Assembly: GCA_028690755.1 (NCBI GenBank)
Contig: JAQVAO010000026.1
Coordinates: forward strand, 1 to 6,607
Length of the DNA stretch: 6,607 nt
Direction: 5' to 3'
DNA from: Patescibacteria group bacterium
Lineage (GTDB): Bacteria > Patescibacteriota > UBA1384 > XYA2-FULL-43-10 > CAINNR01
Position numbers and translations under genes: made by a program
In this document: piece after piece, positions 1 to 5,149 of the stretch
Layout: the number at the start of each line of letters is the position of its first letter
How positions within the stretch are numbered: the stretch's first letter is position 1
Notes under the pieces: generated by a model
Told to the model about the DNA's origin: nothing
Seen by the model: only the letters and a program-made list of their open reading frames with translations
The model's database searches: none

Positions 1-417
1 GTCCATAGTGTACATTCTTTTCTGATCAAATTTTACATGCATAAAAGGATGTGCAGCAATTGCCAGCCCCCCTCGTTGGTGAATTTCTTTGATTGTAGCC
101 TCCACCGATTGTCCGGGTTCAATTTTCTCAGTTAGAAATAGACCAAGTATGTGGCCGCTTGTTGTTGAAACCTCTTCTCCAACAATTAAATCAAATCGGT
201 AATTGCCACCATCAACGATCCCTTTAGCCTTTAGTGCTCCCTCAATTGTGTCATGGTCGGTGATGGCTATAACATCGAGATCAGTTTTTTCTTCGACATA
301 TTGAATTATCTCCTCGATAGTTGGTTTGCCATCAGAATAATTACTGTGAATATGGAAATCTGCCTTGCCCAAGTGGACAAATTTTTCTATGGTCTGAAAT
401 TTATTTTTGTTTTGCAT
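1..417 (-). CDS. PHP-domain metal-dependent phosphoesterase (partial, 3' end beyond window)
   Basis: The 139 visible residues are the N-terminal part of a PHP (polymerase and histidinol phosphatase) domain of the TrpH/YciV-like type. Metal-binding motifs appear in order: DFHIHSNYSDG at residues 20-30, TDHDT at 53-57, GEEVST at 80-85, a GHILGL segment at 88-93 and AAHP at 121-124. Family members hydrolyse phosphoesters (nucleotides or 5' ends of RNA) with a multinuclear metal centre in the cytoplasm; the exact substrate cannot be read from the sequence. The chosen ATG (415-417) sits just before the first motif with a short lysine-rich lead and no Shine-Dalgarno sequence. The gene starts 38 bases after the encoded CCA of tRNA-Pro on the same strand, so it may share the tRNA transcript. 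The stop codon lies outside the window. Confidence 0.9.
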   Translation of the reverse strand, partial: MQNKNKFQTIEKFVHLGKADFHIHSNYSDGKPTIEEIIQYVEEKTDLDVIAITDHDTIEGALKAKGIVDGGNYRFDLIVGEEVSTTSGHILGLFLTEKIEPGQSVEATIKEIHQRGGLAIAAHPFMHVKFDQKRMYTMD

Positions 418-455
418 TGTAAAAAAACTATTTGGAAGAAGACTAAAATTTCTTT

Positions 456-533
456 TGGTCGGGGAGAGAGGATTCGAACCTCCGGTCTTCGGACCCCCAG
501 CCCGACGCATTAACCGGACTATGCTACTCCCCG
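456..533 (-). tRNA. trnP: tRNA-Pro(GGG)
   Basis: Full cloverleaf on the minus strand. The acceptor stem is CGGGGAG (533-527) with CTCCCCG (466-460). The D stem is GCAT/ATGC, the anticodon stem TCGGG/TCCGA, and the seven-base loop CTGGGGG (500-494) places anticodon GGG at 498-496. The T arm is GGAGG, TTCGAAT, CCTCT. The discriminator is A and CCA is encoded (458-456). It reads CCC and CCU proline codons. It lies between the putative structured RNA and the PHP gene, all on the same strand. Confidence 0.97.
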
Positions 534-555
534 CTAAATGGCCCCATCTTTTTTG

Positions 556-710
556 TAAATTGGACGAATAATCTAGGTGGGTGCCCTCAAGATATAGCCA
601 CGGCTATATCTGATTTGAGCCAACCTTTGTGCCATTTTTCAACAACACATCAGCGTCTCGACCCCCAAAGGGGGCGGATCCCAATTTGATAAAAATTGTG
701 GTCCAATTTA
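556..710 (-). ncRNA. Candidate structured RNA, family not identified
   Basis: A 10-bp perfect inverted repeat, TAAATTGGAC (556-565) with GTCCAATTTA (701-710), closes a 155-base region holding three more hairpins. Arm A pairs 591-599 with 602-610 (9 bp), then 586-590 with 615-619 across a 4-base bulge, then AGGT (575-578) with ACCT (623-626). Arm B is CCCCC, AAA, GGGGG (662-674). Arm C is CAATTT with AAATTG (682-698). Together they form a multibranch fold. The minus strand is favoured because an extended -10 lies at 732-740 after the rpmB terminator, and tRNA-Pro follows 22 bases downstream. I found no RNase P, tmRNA or SRP signature. A 6S-like RNA is possible, but the fold is branched rather than a rod. 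Confidence 0.42.
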
Positions 711-731
711 ATTCAAGACGGGACCAAACTA

Positions 732-740
732 ATAATATCA
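732..740 (-). promoter_or_regulatory. Extended -10 element for the structured RNA / tRNA-Pro transcript
   Basis: The minus strand reads TGA then TATTAT, the same extended -10 found in the rpmB promoter. The expected start is near 725, fifteen bases before the closing stem of the structured region. No good -35 is present at 17 bases (TTTTTG); an extended -10 can compensate. The site lies directly downstream of the rpmB terminator, where a new promoter would be needed. Confidence 0.4.
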
Positions 741-755
741 ACTTTTTTCAGAAAC

Positions 756-784
756 AAAAAACCGGGTTTTGTAAAAACACGGTT
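756..784 (-). terminator. Rho-independent terminator of rpmB
   Basis: On the minus strand the stem AACCG/CGGTT (784-780 with 764-760) continues, after one mismatch, into GTTTT/AAAAC with a three-base loop. Five T residues follow (760-756, the first paired), then G and TTT. The hairpin starts 13 bases past the rpmB stop codon. The orientation is clear because the other side lacks an adjacent T run. Confidence 0.8.
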
Positions 785-797
785 ATCACTTTAAAGA

Positions 798-953
798 TTA
801 TTTTTTTACTGAAGTCCGAAGGCAGCGGGTACAGAGAACGACGCCATTTACCTTCTGCAGGTTTGGTCTAAAATGTCTTTTGGATTTGGTTTGTGAGTGG
901 GAGACATTATTGCCGGTGATTTTACTTTTCATGCAGATTGAACAGATTGCCAT
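798..953 (-). CDS. rpmB: Large-subunit ribosomal protein L28
   Basis: This 51-residue protein starts [20 protein letters not shown], followed by a [13 protein letters not shown] segment and CTRCLRT near the C terminus. The NNVSHS and (R/K)RxxxPNLQKV motifs identify bacterial L28, a component of the 50S subunit near the exit site. Four cysteines (C4, C7, C41, C44) make it the zinc-binding form. It is somewhat shorter than the 60-78 residues usual in other bacteria, ending soon after the last CxxC. The ATG at 953-951 has a weak AGGA upstream (spacing about 7). It is a single-gene unit with its own promoter (999-1027) and terminator (756-784), divergent from the M50 gene. Confidence 0.94.
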   Translation of the reverse strand: MAICSICMKSKITGNNVSHSQTKSKRHFRPNLQKVNGVVLCTRCLRTSVKK

Positions 954-961
954 AATATTCC

Positions 962-1003
962 TGGAAAATTTAATTATTTTTCGTTATAATACTTTCGTAT
1001 AAT
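962..1003 (+). promoter_or_regulatory. Promoter region of the M50 protease gene with two TATAAT boxes
   Basis: Two perfect TATAAT hexamers lie 13 bases apart, at 985-990 and 998-1003. The first has TGGAAA (962-967; four of six to consensus) exactly 17 bases upstream. The second has only TATTTT at that distance and overlaps the rpmB -10 on the other strand. Starts would fall near 997 or 1010, giving leaders of roughly 20-32 bases. Confidence 0.55.
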
Positions 1004-1027
1004 ATCAGTAAATTAAATTTTTTTCAA
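999..1027 (-). promoter_or_regulatory. Promoter of rpmB
   Basis: The minus strand reads TTGAAA (1027-1022), a 17-base spacer, then TATTAT (1004-999) preceded by TGA, giving an extended -10. The start is expected near 992, leaving a leader of about 40 bases. The -35 lies directly beside the ATG of the divergent M50 gene, so the two transcription units overlap here. Confidence 0.72.
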
Positions 1028-1028
1028 G

Positions 1029-1682
1029 ATGTTAGAGCAATATATCTATAACTATCCGCAAATATTTATTACAATAATTTTTCTTTTTAGTTTGCTTGTT
1101 GGCTTAGTGGTTCATGAATACGCTCATGCCTGGACTGCAAATCATTATGGTGATCCGACGGCTAAATATGCTGGGCGGCTAACTCTTAACCCACTCGCTC
1201 ACCTTGATCCAATAGGCACATTGATGCTTTTTTTGGTTCATTTTGGTTGGGCGAAACCAGTTCCAGTTAACGAAAATAATTTAAAAAATGATTTGGCAAT
1301 AATAAAAGTTGCTCTTTCTGGCATAACAGCGAATCTACTTTTAGCACTGATTTTTGGTTTACCTCTTCGAATCGCCACAATCCTCGGTGTCGCTCATGAC
1401 ACAAGTCTGATTCTTATAGTTCTGAATTATTTTGTCGGAGCGCAACTAATTCTAATTGCTCTAAATATTATTCCGATCCCACCGCTCGATGGCTCGAGAG
1501 TTTTGGGTTCATTGTTTACCCATGAAGCGAGAACAAAGTTTGAGTATTATGGTCCGATTATTTTGATGATTTTGATTGCCTCCAGCTTTTTGTTTGGAAT
1601 TCCGATTATACAAAGTTTTATGGAGCCAATAATCCGCTTTTTGAATTTTATCGTTGTTGGAACATATACTTCAATATTCTAA
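1029..1682 (+). CDS. Site-2-type intramembrane metalloprotease, peptidase family M50
   Basis: This 217-residue membrane protein carries the zinc motif HEYAH at residues 29-33 inside the first hydrophobic segment (about 11-30). GRLTLNPLAHLDPIGTL follows at 49-65, and the second catalytic motif NIIPIPPLDG is at 146-155, with D154 the expected third zinc ligand. SGITANL (97-103) matches the AGPLANL-like segment of the family. Hydrophobic stretches near 62-72, 93-112, 125-150 and 172-192 support a multi-spanning protein. It belongs to the short, PDZ-less M50 group that is widespread in bacteria; its substrate is unknown. Family members cut transmembrane substrates such as anti-sigma factors or signal-peptide remnants. 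The ATG at 1029 gives the usual short N terminus. No Shine-Dalgarno is visible, in keeping with a short leader. Confidence 0.94.
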   Translation: MLEQYIYNYPQIFITIIFLFSLLVGLVVHEYAHAWTANHYGDPTAKYAGRLTLNPLAHLDPIGTLMLFLVHFGWAKPVPVNENNLKNDLAIIKVALSGITANLLLALIFGLPLRIATILGVAHDTSLILIVLNYFVGAQLILIALNIIPIPPLDGSRVLGSLFTHEARTKFEYYGPIILMILIASSFLFGIPIIQSFMEPIIRFLNFIVVGTYTSIF

Positions 1683-1723
1683 AAAAGCCGTCTAGACCTT
1701 CTCAGTTAACATAGAAGTAAATT

Positions 1724-1735
1724 CAAGTTAACTTG
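1724..1735. repeat. 12-bp palindrome at the convergent gene ends
   Basis: CAAGTTAACTTG is a perfect palindrome that contains the stop codon of the zinc-ribbon gene (1730-1728). A second AGTTAAC at 1704-1710 can pair with GTTAACT at 1727-1733. It lies in the 45-base gap between the converging M50 and zinc-ribbon genes. There is no adjacent T run, so I do not call a terminator. Confidence 0.4.
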
Positions 1736-2057
1736 GGAGCGTGAGTCCAGCCTCGGCAATTTTTTCATCTCTCTTGATAATTTCTTTTTTAAAACACTCC
1801 TCACAATATACATCTTCAGACTTTGGCTCAAACGGGACTTCGGATTTTTTCTTGCACTTTTTGCACTTTATCCAGTGCATCGGGTGCTTTTCGCGAAGTT
1901 TTGACTTATAAGCTGCGGCGCAACTCTTACATCTTTTGGGAATGTTTTTCAGGCCCTTATCAATAAAAAACTGCTGTTCACCCTCTGTCCAGATGAATTT
2001 ATCTCCGCAGTCCTTGCAAATTAAAATCTTTTCTTCTAGTTTTTGTTTCTCGGGCAT
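1728..2057 (-). CDS. Double zinc-ribbon protein
   Basis: This 109-residue soluble protein has eight cysteines in four CxxC-type pairs: C14/C17, C43/C46, C65/C68 and C85/C88. The first half (ICKDCGDKFIWTEGEQQFF, then GLKNIPKRCKSC) matches the small 'probable zinc-ribbon' family recalled as zf_Tbcl/PF13451. The second half (IKCKKC, EVPFEP, VYCEECF) is a second ribbon of the CxxC/VPFxP/VYCxxCF type, common in Candidate Phyla Radiation genomes. Function is unknown; a nucleic-acid or ribosome-associated role is only a guess. Lysine is abundant between the cysteine pairs. The ATG at 2057-2055 has no Shine-Dalgarno but lies about 23 bases after the predicted transcription start. It is a single-gene unit facing the M50 gene and divergent from holB. 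Confidence 0.86.
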   Translation of the reverse strand: MPEKQKLEEKILICKDCGDKFIWTEGEQQFFIDKGLKNIPKRCKSCAAAYKSKLREKHPMHWIKCKKCKKKSEVPFEPKSEDVYCEECFKKEIIKRDEKIAEAGLTLPS

Positions 2058-2086
2058 TGGTGTAAATTATTTTTGTTGTTACTTAA

Positions 2087-2115
2087 ATTCTATTGTTTAT
2101 CAACTTCATTGTCAA
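2087..2115 (-). promoter_or_regulatory. Strong promoter of the zinc-ribbon gene
   Basis: The minus strand has a perfect TTGACA (2115-2110), exactly 17 bases of spacer, then TAGAAT (2092-2087; five of six to consensus). The start would fall near 2080, about 23 bases before the ATG. This is one of the two best promoters in the window, suggesting high basal expression of the zinc-ribbon protein. Confidence 0.75.
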
Positions 2116-2137
2116 TTAAGGGGAAATTTGCTAATTT
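2109..2137 (+). promoter_or_regulatory. Possible promoter of the holB operon
   Basis: TTGTCA (2109-2114) lies 17 bases before TAATTT (2132-2137). The -35 is five of six to consensus but the -10 only three of six. The predicted start near 2144 would leave almost no leader before the holB ATG at 2147. The -35 overlaps that of the opposing zinc-ribbon promoter. Confidence 0.35.
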
Positions 2138-2146
2138 TACATATAG

Positions 2147-2848
2147 ATGAATGCAGAAAAATTATTGATAAAACAGGTTGAAGAAAATCGTGCTTCTTCG
2201 TCATATATCTTTTACGGATCTGATCCTGAAAGTTTATATGATCAGGTGATTAGATTTTCTCAAATGTTAAATGTTTCCAAATTTAGTATTATTGAGATTG
2301 GCCCGGAAAACAAAGAAAAAAACTCTAGAGATGAAATTCGAGTTAGAAACATTCGAGAGCTTATTCGAAGGGTAAATTTAACTGCTTCTATCGGAGAGAA
2401 CAAGTTAGCGATTATTCGGGACGCTGACAAACTCAATATTGAAGCTTCAAACAGTTTACTCAAAACCCTTGAGGAGCCGCCTAAGAGTTTGACAATAGTT
2501 CTTTTGTCAAATAATCTGAAACTTTTGCCAACGATAATTTCTCGCTGTCAGGTGGTAAAATTTTCCGACGATACAGTTAGAGCTGAAAACGATTCGTTTT
2601 CCAGTTTCACCAGTCCGGGGAAAAAAATTAAGACCGTTTTCTCCGATCTGGATAAGTTAATCAGTAGCGGAGTCGATCTGGGTGAATATTTGGAATCCAT
2701 GCTTGTCGATTTGCGACGCCAGTTGCTGCAAGAGCCATCTTTCGCGACATTATTTAAGATTAAAAAGATATTTCAGGCGCGAAGTGATCTGGCTGTAACG
2801 ACTAATAAAAAATTAGTTTTAGAGAATTTATATTTAGAGGTTTTGTAA
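2147..2848 (+). CDS. holB: DNA polymerase III delta' subunit (clamp loader)
   Basis: This 233-residue AAA+ protein is part of the clamp loader that places the sliding clamp on DNA. The recognisable core runs KLAIIRDADKLNIEASNSLLK (about 86-106), TLEEPP (107-112) and LLPTIISRC (126-134). The SRC at 132-134 is the conserved clamp-loader motif whose arginine acts in trans on a neighbouring ATP site. The Walker A region is degenerate (YIFYGSDPESLYDQ, no GK[T/S]), so this subunit should not bind ATP. The four-cysteine zinc module usual between Walker A and B is absent. Delta' proteins are typically 300-340 residues, so the C-terminal collar domain is short. The ATG at 2147 has no Shine-Dalgarno. 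Its TAA touches the ricT start. Confidence 0.88.
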   Translation: MNAEKLLIKQVEENRASSSYIFYGSDPESLYDQVIRFSQMLNVSKFSIIEIGPENKEKNSRDEIRVRNIRELIRRVNLTASIGENKLAIIRDADKLNIEASNSLLKTLEEPPKSLTIVLLSNNLKLLPTIISRCQVVKFSDDTVRAENDSFSSFTSPGKKIKTVFSDLDKLISSGVDLGEYLESMLVDLRRQLLQEPSFATLFKIKKIFQARSDLAVTTNKKLVLENLYLEVL

Positions 2849-3637
2849 ATGTCAAAAATTGCAATAAAAATAAAAAGCACCGGTCAGATCGTCCAGACTG
2901 ATGTTGGGAATTTATCGATGAAAGTTGGTGACTGGCTTTTAGTTGAGACACCTCAATGCAAAGAGGTGGCAGAAGTCGTTGATGAAAGTCGCTTAAAAGA
3001 CAGCCAGGTTGAGAAAGGCGATGTCAAAGAAGAAGAGATTGAGGTTATTAGAAAGCTAACTGAAAAGGATATTGCTCAACGCGATGATTTAAAGAAAATT
3101 GCCAGAAATTTAATTCTTGAGTGTCAGCAGAAAATTGATAATCATAAATTACCGATGCAGCTACTCGACGCCGAACTTTCATTTGACGAAAAAAAATTAA
3201 CTTTTTATTTCACTGCTGAGGGCCGAGTCGATTTTCGATCGCTGGTATCTGATTTGGCGTCGACTTTCAAGAAATTAATTCGACTGCAGCAGGTTGGGGC
3301 CAGAGATGAAGCGAGATTTCTAGGTGGTTTTGGTCGTTGCGGAGAAAAGCTTTGCTGCCGACGCTTTTTGAAAGGTGACCTTGATAGTGTTACTCTTGAT
3401 ATGGCCCAGGTTCAAGGTTTGGCTACTATGGGGAGTAACCGTATTACTGGTGCTTGTGGTAAATTAATGTGTTGTCTGGCTTATGAATTGAAAGATTACA
3501 AAGAAGCAGCAAAAAAACTGCCGAAAATTGGTGATCAGATTAAAACTGATAAAGGATTAGGAATAGTAATTTCTCAAAATGTCCTTTGTGGCAAAGTCAC
3601 AGTTGAGCTGGAAGATAAAAGTCGATTGGAGGTTTAA
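2849..3637 (+). CDS. ricT: PSP1-family protein RicT/YaaT
   Basis: This 262-residue protein has the PSP1 C-terminal signature: FTAEGRVDFRSLVSDLA (121-137), QQVGARDEARFLGGFGRCG (147-165), KLCCRRF (167-173) and TGACGKLMCCLAYE (200-213). In Bacillus subtilis RicT works with RicA and RicF in an iron-sulfur complex that helps RNase Y mature mRNAs and affects sporulation and competence. Cysteines C164, C169, C170, C203, C208 and C209 form the conserved cluster; C37, C92 and C247 are additional. Sporulation is not implied in this organism, and RicA/RicF are not in the window. The start is fixed by the ATG directly after the holB stop and by AGAGG at 2836-2840 (spacing 8). holB-yaaT adjacency is also found in Firmicutes. 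Confidence 0.93.
   Translation: MSKIAIKIKSTGQIVQTDVGNLSMKVGDWLLVETPQCKEVAEVVDESRLKDSQVEKGDVKEEEIEVIRKLTEKDIAQRDDLKKIARNLILECQQKIDNHKLPMQLLDAELSFDEKKLTFYFTAEGRVDFRSLVSDLASTFKKLIRLQQVGARDEARFLGGFGRCGEKLCCRRFLKGDLDSVTLDMAQVQGLATMGSNRITGACGKLMCCLAYELKDYKEAAKKLPKIGDQIKTDKGLGIVISQNVLCGKVTVELEDKSRLEV
3628..3632 (+). promoter_or_regulatory. Shine-Dalgarno that fixes the GTG start of the TPR gene
   Basis: GGAGG inside the last codons of ricT sits five bases before a GTG (3638-3640) that directly follows the ricT TAA. The distance and strength support the GTG start over any later ATG; the next in-frame Met lies well inside the repeats. Confidence 0.75.
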
Positions 3638-4357
3638 GTGCTAGAAATTGGAATATTGTTATTGATTGCGGCGATATTTATCTTTCTTGCTATCCGTTTT
3701 CCAAAGACTAAAGATTTTGATTTTAAAAAACCTCATCGAGAAAACAATGATCAGGTTGTTTTAGAAGCTCAAAAAATACTTTCAGAAAGGCACCAGAAAA
3801 AGTCTGTAGAAATCCCCGAAGAGAAAATTGAGCCAGAAGTCTCTGACGAACTGGATAAATATGACAAAGAGCTATCTGGGCTTCTAAAATTAGCTAGAGA
3901 CAAAATTAACGATGGGAAATATTCTACCGCTGAAGGGCTTTTGGTTGATGCAGTTTGTAAGGATAATAGATGTGCTTGGGCTTATGAGCAATTAGGGGTA
4001 ATTTATTTGTCTATTGGAAAAAATTTGTCTGACGCAAAGGAGTCTTTCCAGATGGCAATAAAGTTAAATCCAGAAAGTGCAGAGTCGTGGTTTGGGCTTG
4101 GGAAAATTCTCTTTTCTGATGGTCAGCTAAATAGTGCCATTGAACATTTTCAGAAGGCTACAACTATTGATCGTAATAATCCGGAATATCAAGCAGAGTT
4201 GGGGAAGGCATATTTAGAGATTCGCCAATTTGGGAAAGCTTCAAAAGCCTTAAAACGCGCTTCATCACTGGATATTTCCAACCAAAAATACAAAGAATTA
4301 GCCTCGCTTGCTGAAGATAAACATCGTGAGCATTCGCGAGCTTCTAAAATCAGTTGA
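3638..4357 (+). CDS. Membrane-anchored tetratricopeptide-repeat protein
   Basis: This 239-residue protein begins at GTG. A single hydrophobic segment (about 4-18) followed by IRFPKTKDFDFKK suggests an N-terminal anchor with the rest probably in the cytoplasm. A charged linker (about 25-75) follows. Roughly four TPR units span about 79-220, with clear helices such as AWAYEQLGVIYLSIG (113-127), SAESWFGLGKILFSDG (147-162) and NPEYQAELGKAYLEI (181-195). TPRs bind partner proteins; the partner is unknown. It is the last gene of the holB-ricT operon, abutting ricT with a strong Shine-Dalgarno. It ends in TGA, and the same frame stays open for 33 further codons to a TAG at 4457. Confidence 0.87.
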   Translation: MLEIGILLLIAAIFIFLAIRFPKTKDFDFKKPHRENNDQVVLEAQKILSERHQKKSVEIPEEKIEPEVSDELDKYDKELSGLLKLARDKINDGKYSTAEGLLVDAVCKDNRCAWAYEQLGVIYLSIGKNLSDAKESFQMAIKLNPESAESWFGLGKILFSDGQLNSAIEHFQKATTIDRNNPEYQAELGKAYLEIRQFGKASKALKRASSLDISNQKYKELASLAEDKHREHSRASKIS

Positions 4358-4366
4358 AAAAAGAGG

Positions 4367-4403
4367 GCAAAAATGTTAGAATTTTTTACAGGGGTATTTT
4401 TGC
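4367..4403 (+). repeat. Inverted repeat downstream of the TPR gene
   Basis: GCAAAAAT (4367-4374) and ATTTTTGC (4396-4403) are perfectly complementary across a 21-base loop. A T-rich stretch follows at about 4414-4429. The long loop and AT-rich stem make it a poor intrinsic terminator, though it is the only candidate between the operon and the tRNA cluster. It overlaps a 28-codon open frame. Confidence 0.3.
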
Positions 4404-4467
4404 TAGTTAAAAATTGTTTTTTAGTTTTTGAGCAAAGGCAATCATCGTATCACAAGTAGGCTTGTTC

Positions 4468-4543
4468 GCCCACGTAGCTCAGTTGGTAGAGCAACTCCAT
4501 GGTAAGGAGTAGGTCAGCAGTTCAAGTCTGCTCGTGGGCTCCA
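4468..4543 (+). tRNA. trnT: tRNA-Thr(GGT)
   Basis: The acceptor stem is GCCCACG/CGTGGGC. The D arm is GCTC/GAGC, and the anticodon stem ACTCC/GGAGT encloses ATGGTAA with anticodon GGT at 4501-4503. The T arm is AGCAG, TTCAAGT, CTGCT. The discriminator is T and CCA is encoded. It is the first gene of the tRNA-rpmG cluster and reads ACC and ACU codons. Confidence 0.97.
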
Positions 4544-4574
4544 TCAACTTGTTCAATGTAAATTAATATTATGG

Positions 4575-4660
4575 GCTGGGATAGCGAAGTGGTCAAACGC
4601 AACAGACTGTAAATCTGTCGGCTCACGCCTTCGTAGGTTCGAATCCTACTCCCAGCACCA
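4575..4660 (+). tRNA. trnY: tRNA-Tyr(GTA)
   Basis: A class II tRNA of 86 bases. The acceptor stem is GCTGGGA/TCCCAGC, and the anticodon loop CTGTAAA has GTA at 4609-4611. A long variable arm (CGGCTCACGCCTTC region) is typical of bacterial tRNA-Tyr. The T arm is GTAGG, TTCGAAT, CCTAC. The discriminator is A and CCA is encoded. Confidence 0.97.
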
Positions 4661-4705
4661 CCCCACTTTAATTCACAGAAAAGCTGTTCATCGGTGATTG
4701 TTCAA

Positions 4706-4733
4706 TATAATATAGCTTGTGTTAAACGCAAGC
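4706..4733 (+). promoter_or_regulatory. Possible internal promoter -10 and hairpin before tRNA-Thr(TGT)
   Basis: A perfect TATAAT lies at 4706-4711 with no convincing -35. Just after it, GCTTGTG (4715-4721) and CGCAAGC (4727-4733) form a 7-bp stem (one G-T pair) with loop TTAAA, directly before the tRNA at 4739. There is no T run, so it is not a terminator. It may mark the 5' end of a transcript or a tRNA-processing site. Confidence 0.3.
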
Positions 4734-4738
4734 GAAAT

Positions 4739-4813
4739 GCCGATATAGCTCAATGGTAGAGCAACTGTTTTGTAAACAGTAGGTTGTCGGTTCAAGTCCG
4801 ACTATCGGCTCCA
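4739..4813 (+). tRNA. trnT: tRNA-Thr(TGT)
   Basis: The acceptor stem is GCCGATA/TATCGGC. The D stem is GCTC/GAGC, and the anticodon stem ACTGT/ACAGT encloses TTTGTAA with anticodon TGT at 4771-4773. The T arm is GTCGG, TTCAAGT, CCGAC. The discriminator is T and CCA is encoded. With tRNA-Thr(GGT) it gives the cluster two threonine isoacceptors, this one for ACA and wobble codons. Confidence 0.97.
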
Positions 4814-4867
4814 GTCTGTAGGTGTAAGTTGGTTTAAGCTCAGAAAATAAATTATAAGGAATTTAAA

Positions 4868-5029
4868 ATGGCAAAAGACGCAAGAGAAATCGTAACTTTG
4901 GAGTGCGAAGTCTGCAAAGAAAGAAACTATCAAACAGAGAAGAATACCAAGTTACAAAAAGAGCGATTACAATTGAAAAAGTTTTGTTCAAAGTGCAAGA
5001 AACATACTCTGCATAAAGAAGCAAAATAA
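4868..5029 (+). CDS. rpmG: Large-subunit ribosomal protein L33
   Basis: This 53-residue protein starts MAKDAREIVTLECEVCKERN; the second half contains KLQLKK-like basic residues, FCSKCKKHTLHKEAK and the stop. Length, the ECxxC and FCxKCxKHTxHKE motifs and position among tRNAs identify bacterial L33. Four cysteines (C13, C16, C40, C43) make it the zinc-binding form. A TAAGGA (4855-4860) seven bases before the ATG supports the start. It lies between tRNA-Thr(TGT) and tRNA-Trp, a common bacterial placement, though the usual next genes secE and nusG are absent here. Confidence 0.96.
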   Translation: MAKDAREIVTLECEVCKERNYQTEKNTKLQKERLQLKKFCSKCKKHTLHKEAK

Positions 5030-5032
5030 TTT

Positions 5033-5054
5033 ATAGCGCTATGAGCGCTATTTT
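5033..5054 (+). terminator. Hairpin after rpmG, weak terminator or processing site
   Basis: ATAGCGCT (5033-5040) and AGCGCTAT (5044-5051) form a perfect 8-bp stem with an ATG loop, followed by only four T residues (5051-5054) before tRNA-Trp starts at 5055. It begins four bases after the rpmG stop. The short T run suggests partial termination or an RNase entry point separating rpmG mRNA from the tRNA. Confidence 0.5.
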
Positions 5055-5129
5055 AGGGGCATAGTACAACGGTTAGTACAGCGGTCTCCAAAACCGCGGA
5101 TCGGGGTTCGATTCCTCGTGCCCCTGCCA
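5055..5129 (+). tRNA. trnW: tRNA-Trp(CCA)
   Basis: The acceptor stem is AGGGGCA/TGCCCCT. The D stem is GTAC/GTAC, and the anticodon stem GCGGT/ACCGC encloses CTCCAAA with anticodon CCA at 5088-5090. The T arm is CGGGG, TTCGATT, CCTCG. The discriminator is G and the terminal CCA is encoded (5127-5129). Its last 21 bases plus one flanking A are exactly repeated at 5231-5252. Confidence 0.97.
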
Positions 5130-5130
5130 A
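5109..5130 (+). repeat. 22-bp direct repeat, copy 1 (native tRNA-Trp 3' end)
   Basis: Starts CGATTCCTCG and ends CCCCTGCCAA. It spans the 3' part of the T arm, the acceptor strand, the discriminator, CCA and one further A. It matches 5231-5252 base for base. Flanking bases differ on both sides (T and A here, C and T at copy 2), so the identity ends sharply. Confidence 0.95.
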
Positions 5131-5149
5131 ATAACATTACTTATTTATT

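Noticed and set aside
253..513. Plus-strand 86-codon open frame
   Set aside because: It runs antisense through the PHP gene and tRNA-Pro; its tail is the spurious peptide that arises when a tRNA gene is translated in the wrong direction.
808..850. SRP RNA-like string (GTCCGAAGGCAGCGGGT)
   Set aside because: Only superficially like the 4.5S apical motif; the minus strand encodes the end of L28.
629..871. Plus-strand 80-codon open frame
   Set aside because: It crosses the structured RNA region, the rpmB terminator and rpmB in antisense; L28 on the other strand explains the conserved part.
1936..2181. Plus-strand 81-codon open frame
   Set aside because: Antisense to the zinc-ribbon gene, crossing its promoter and overlapping the holB start.
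2260..2463. Minus-strand 67-codon open frame
   Set aside because: Antisense shadow inside holB with no recognisable motif.
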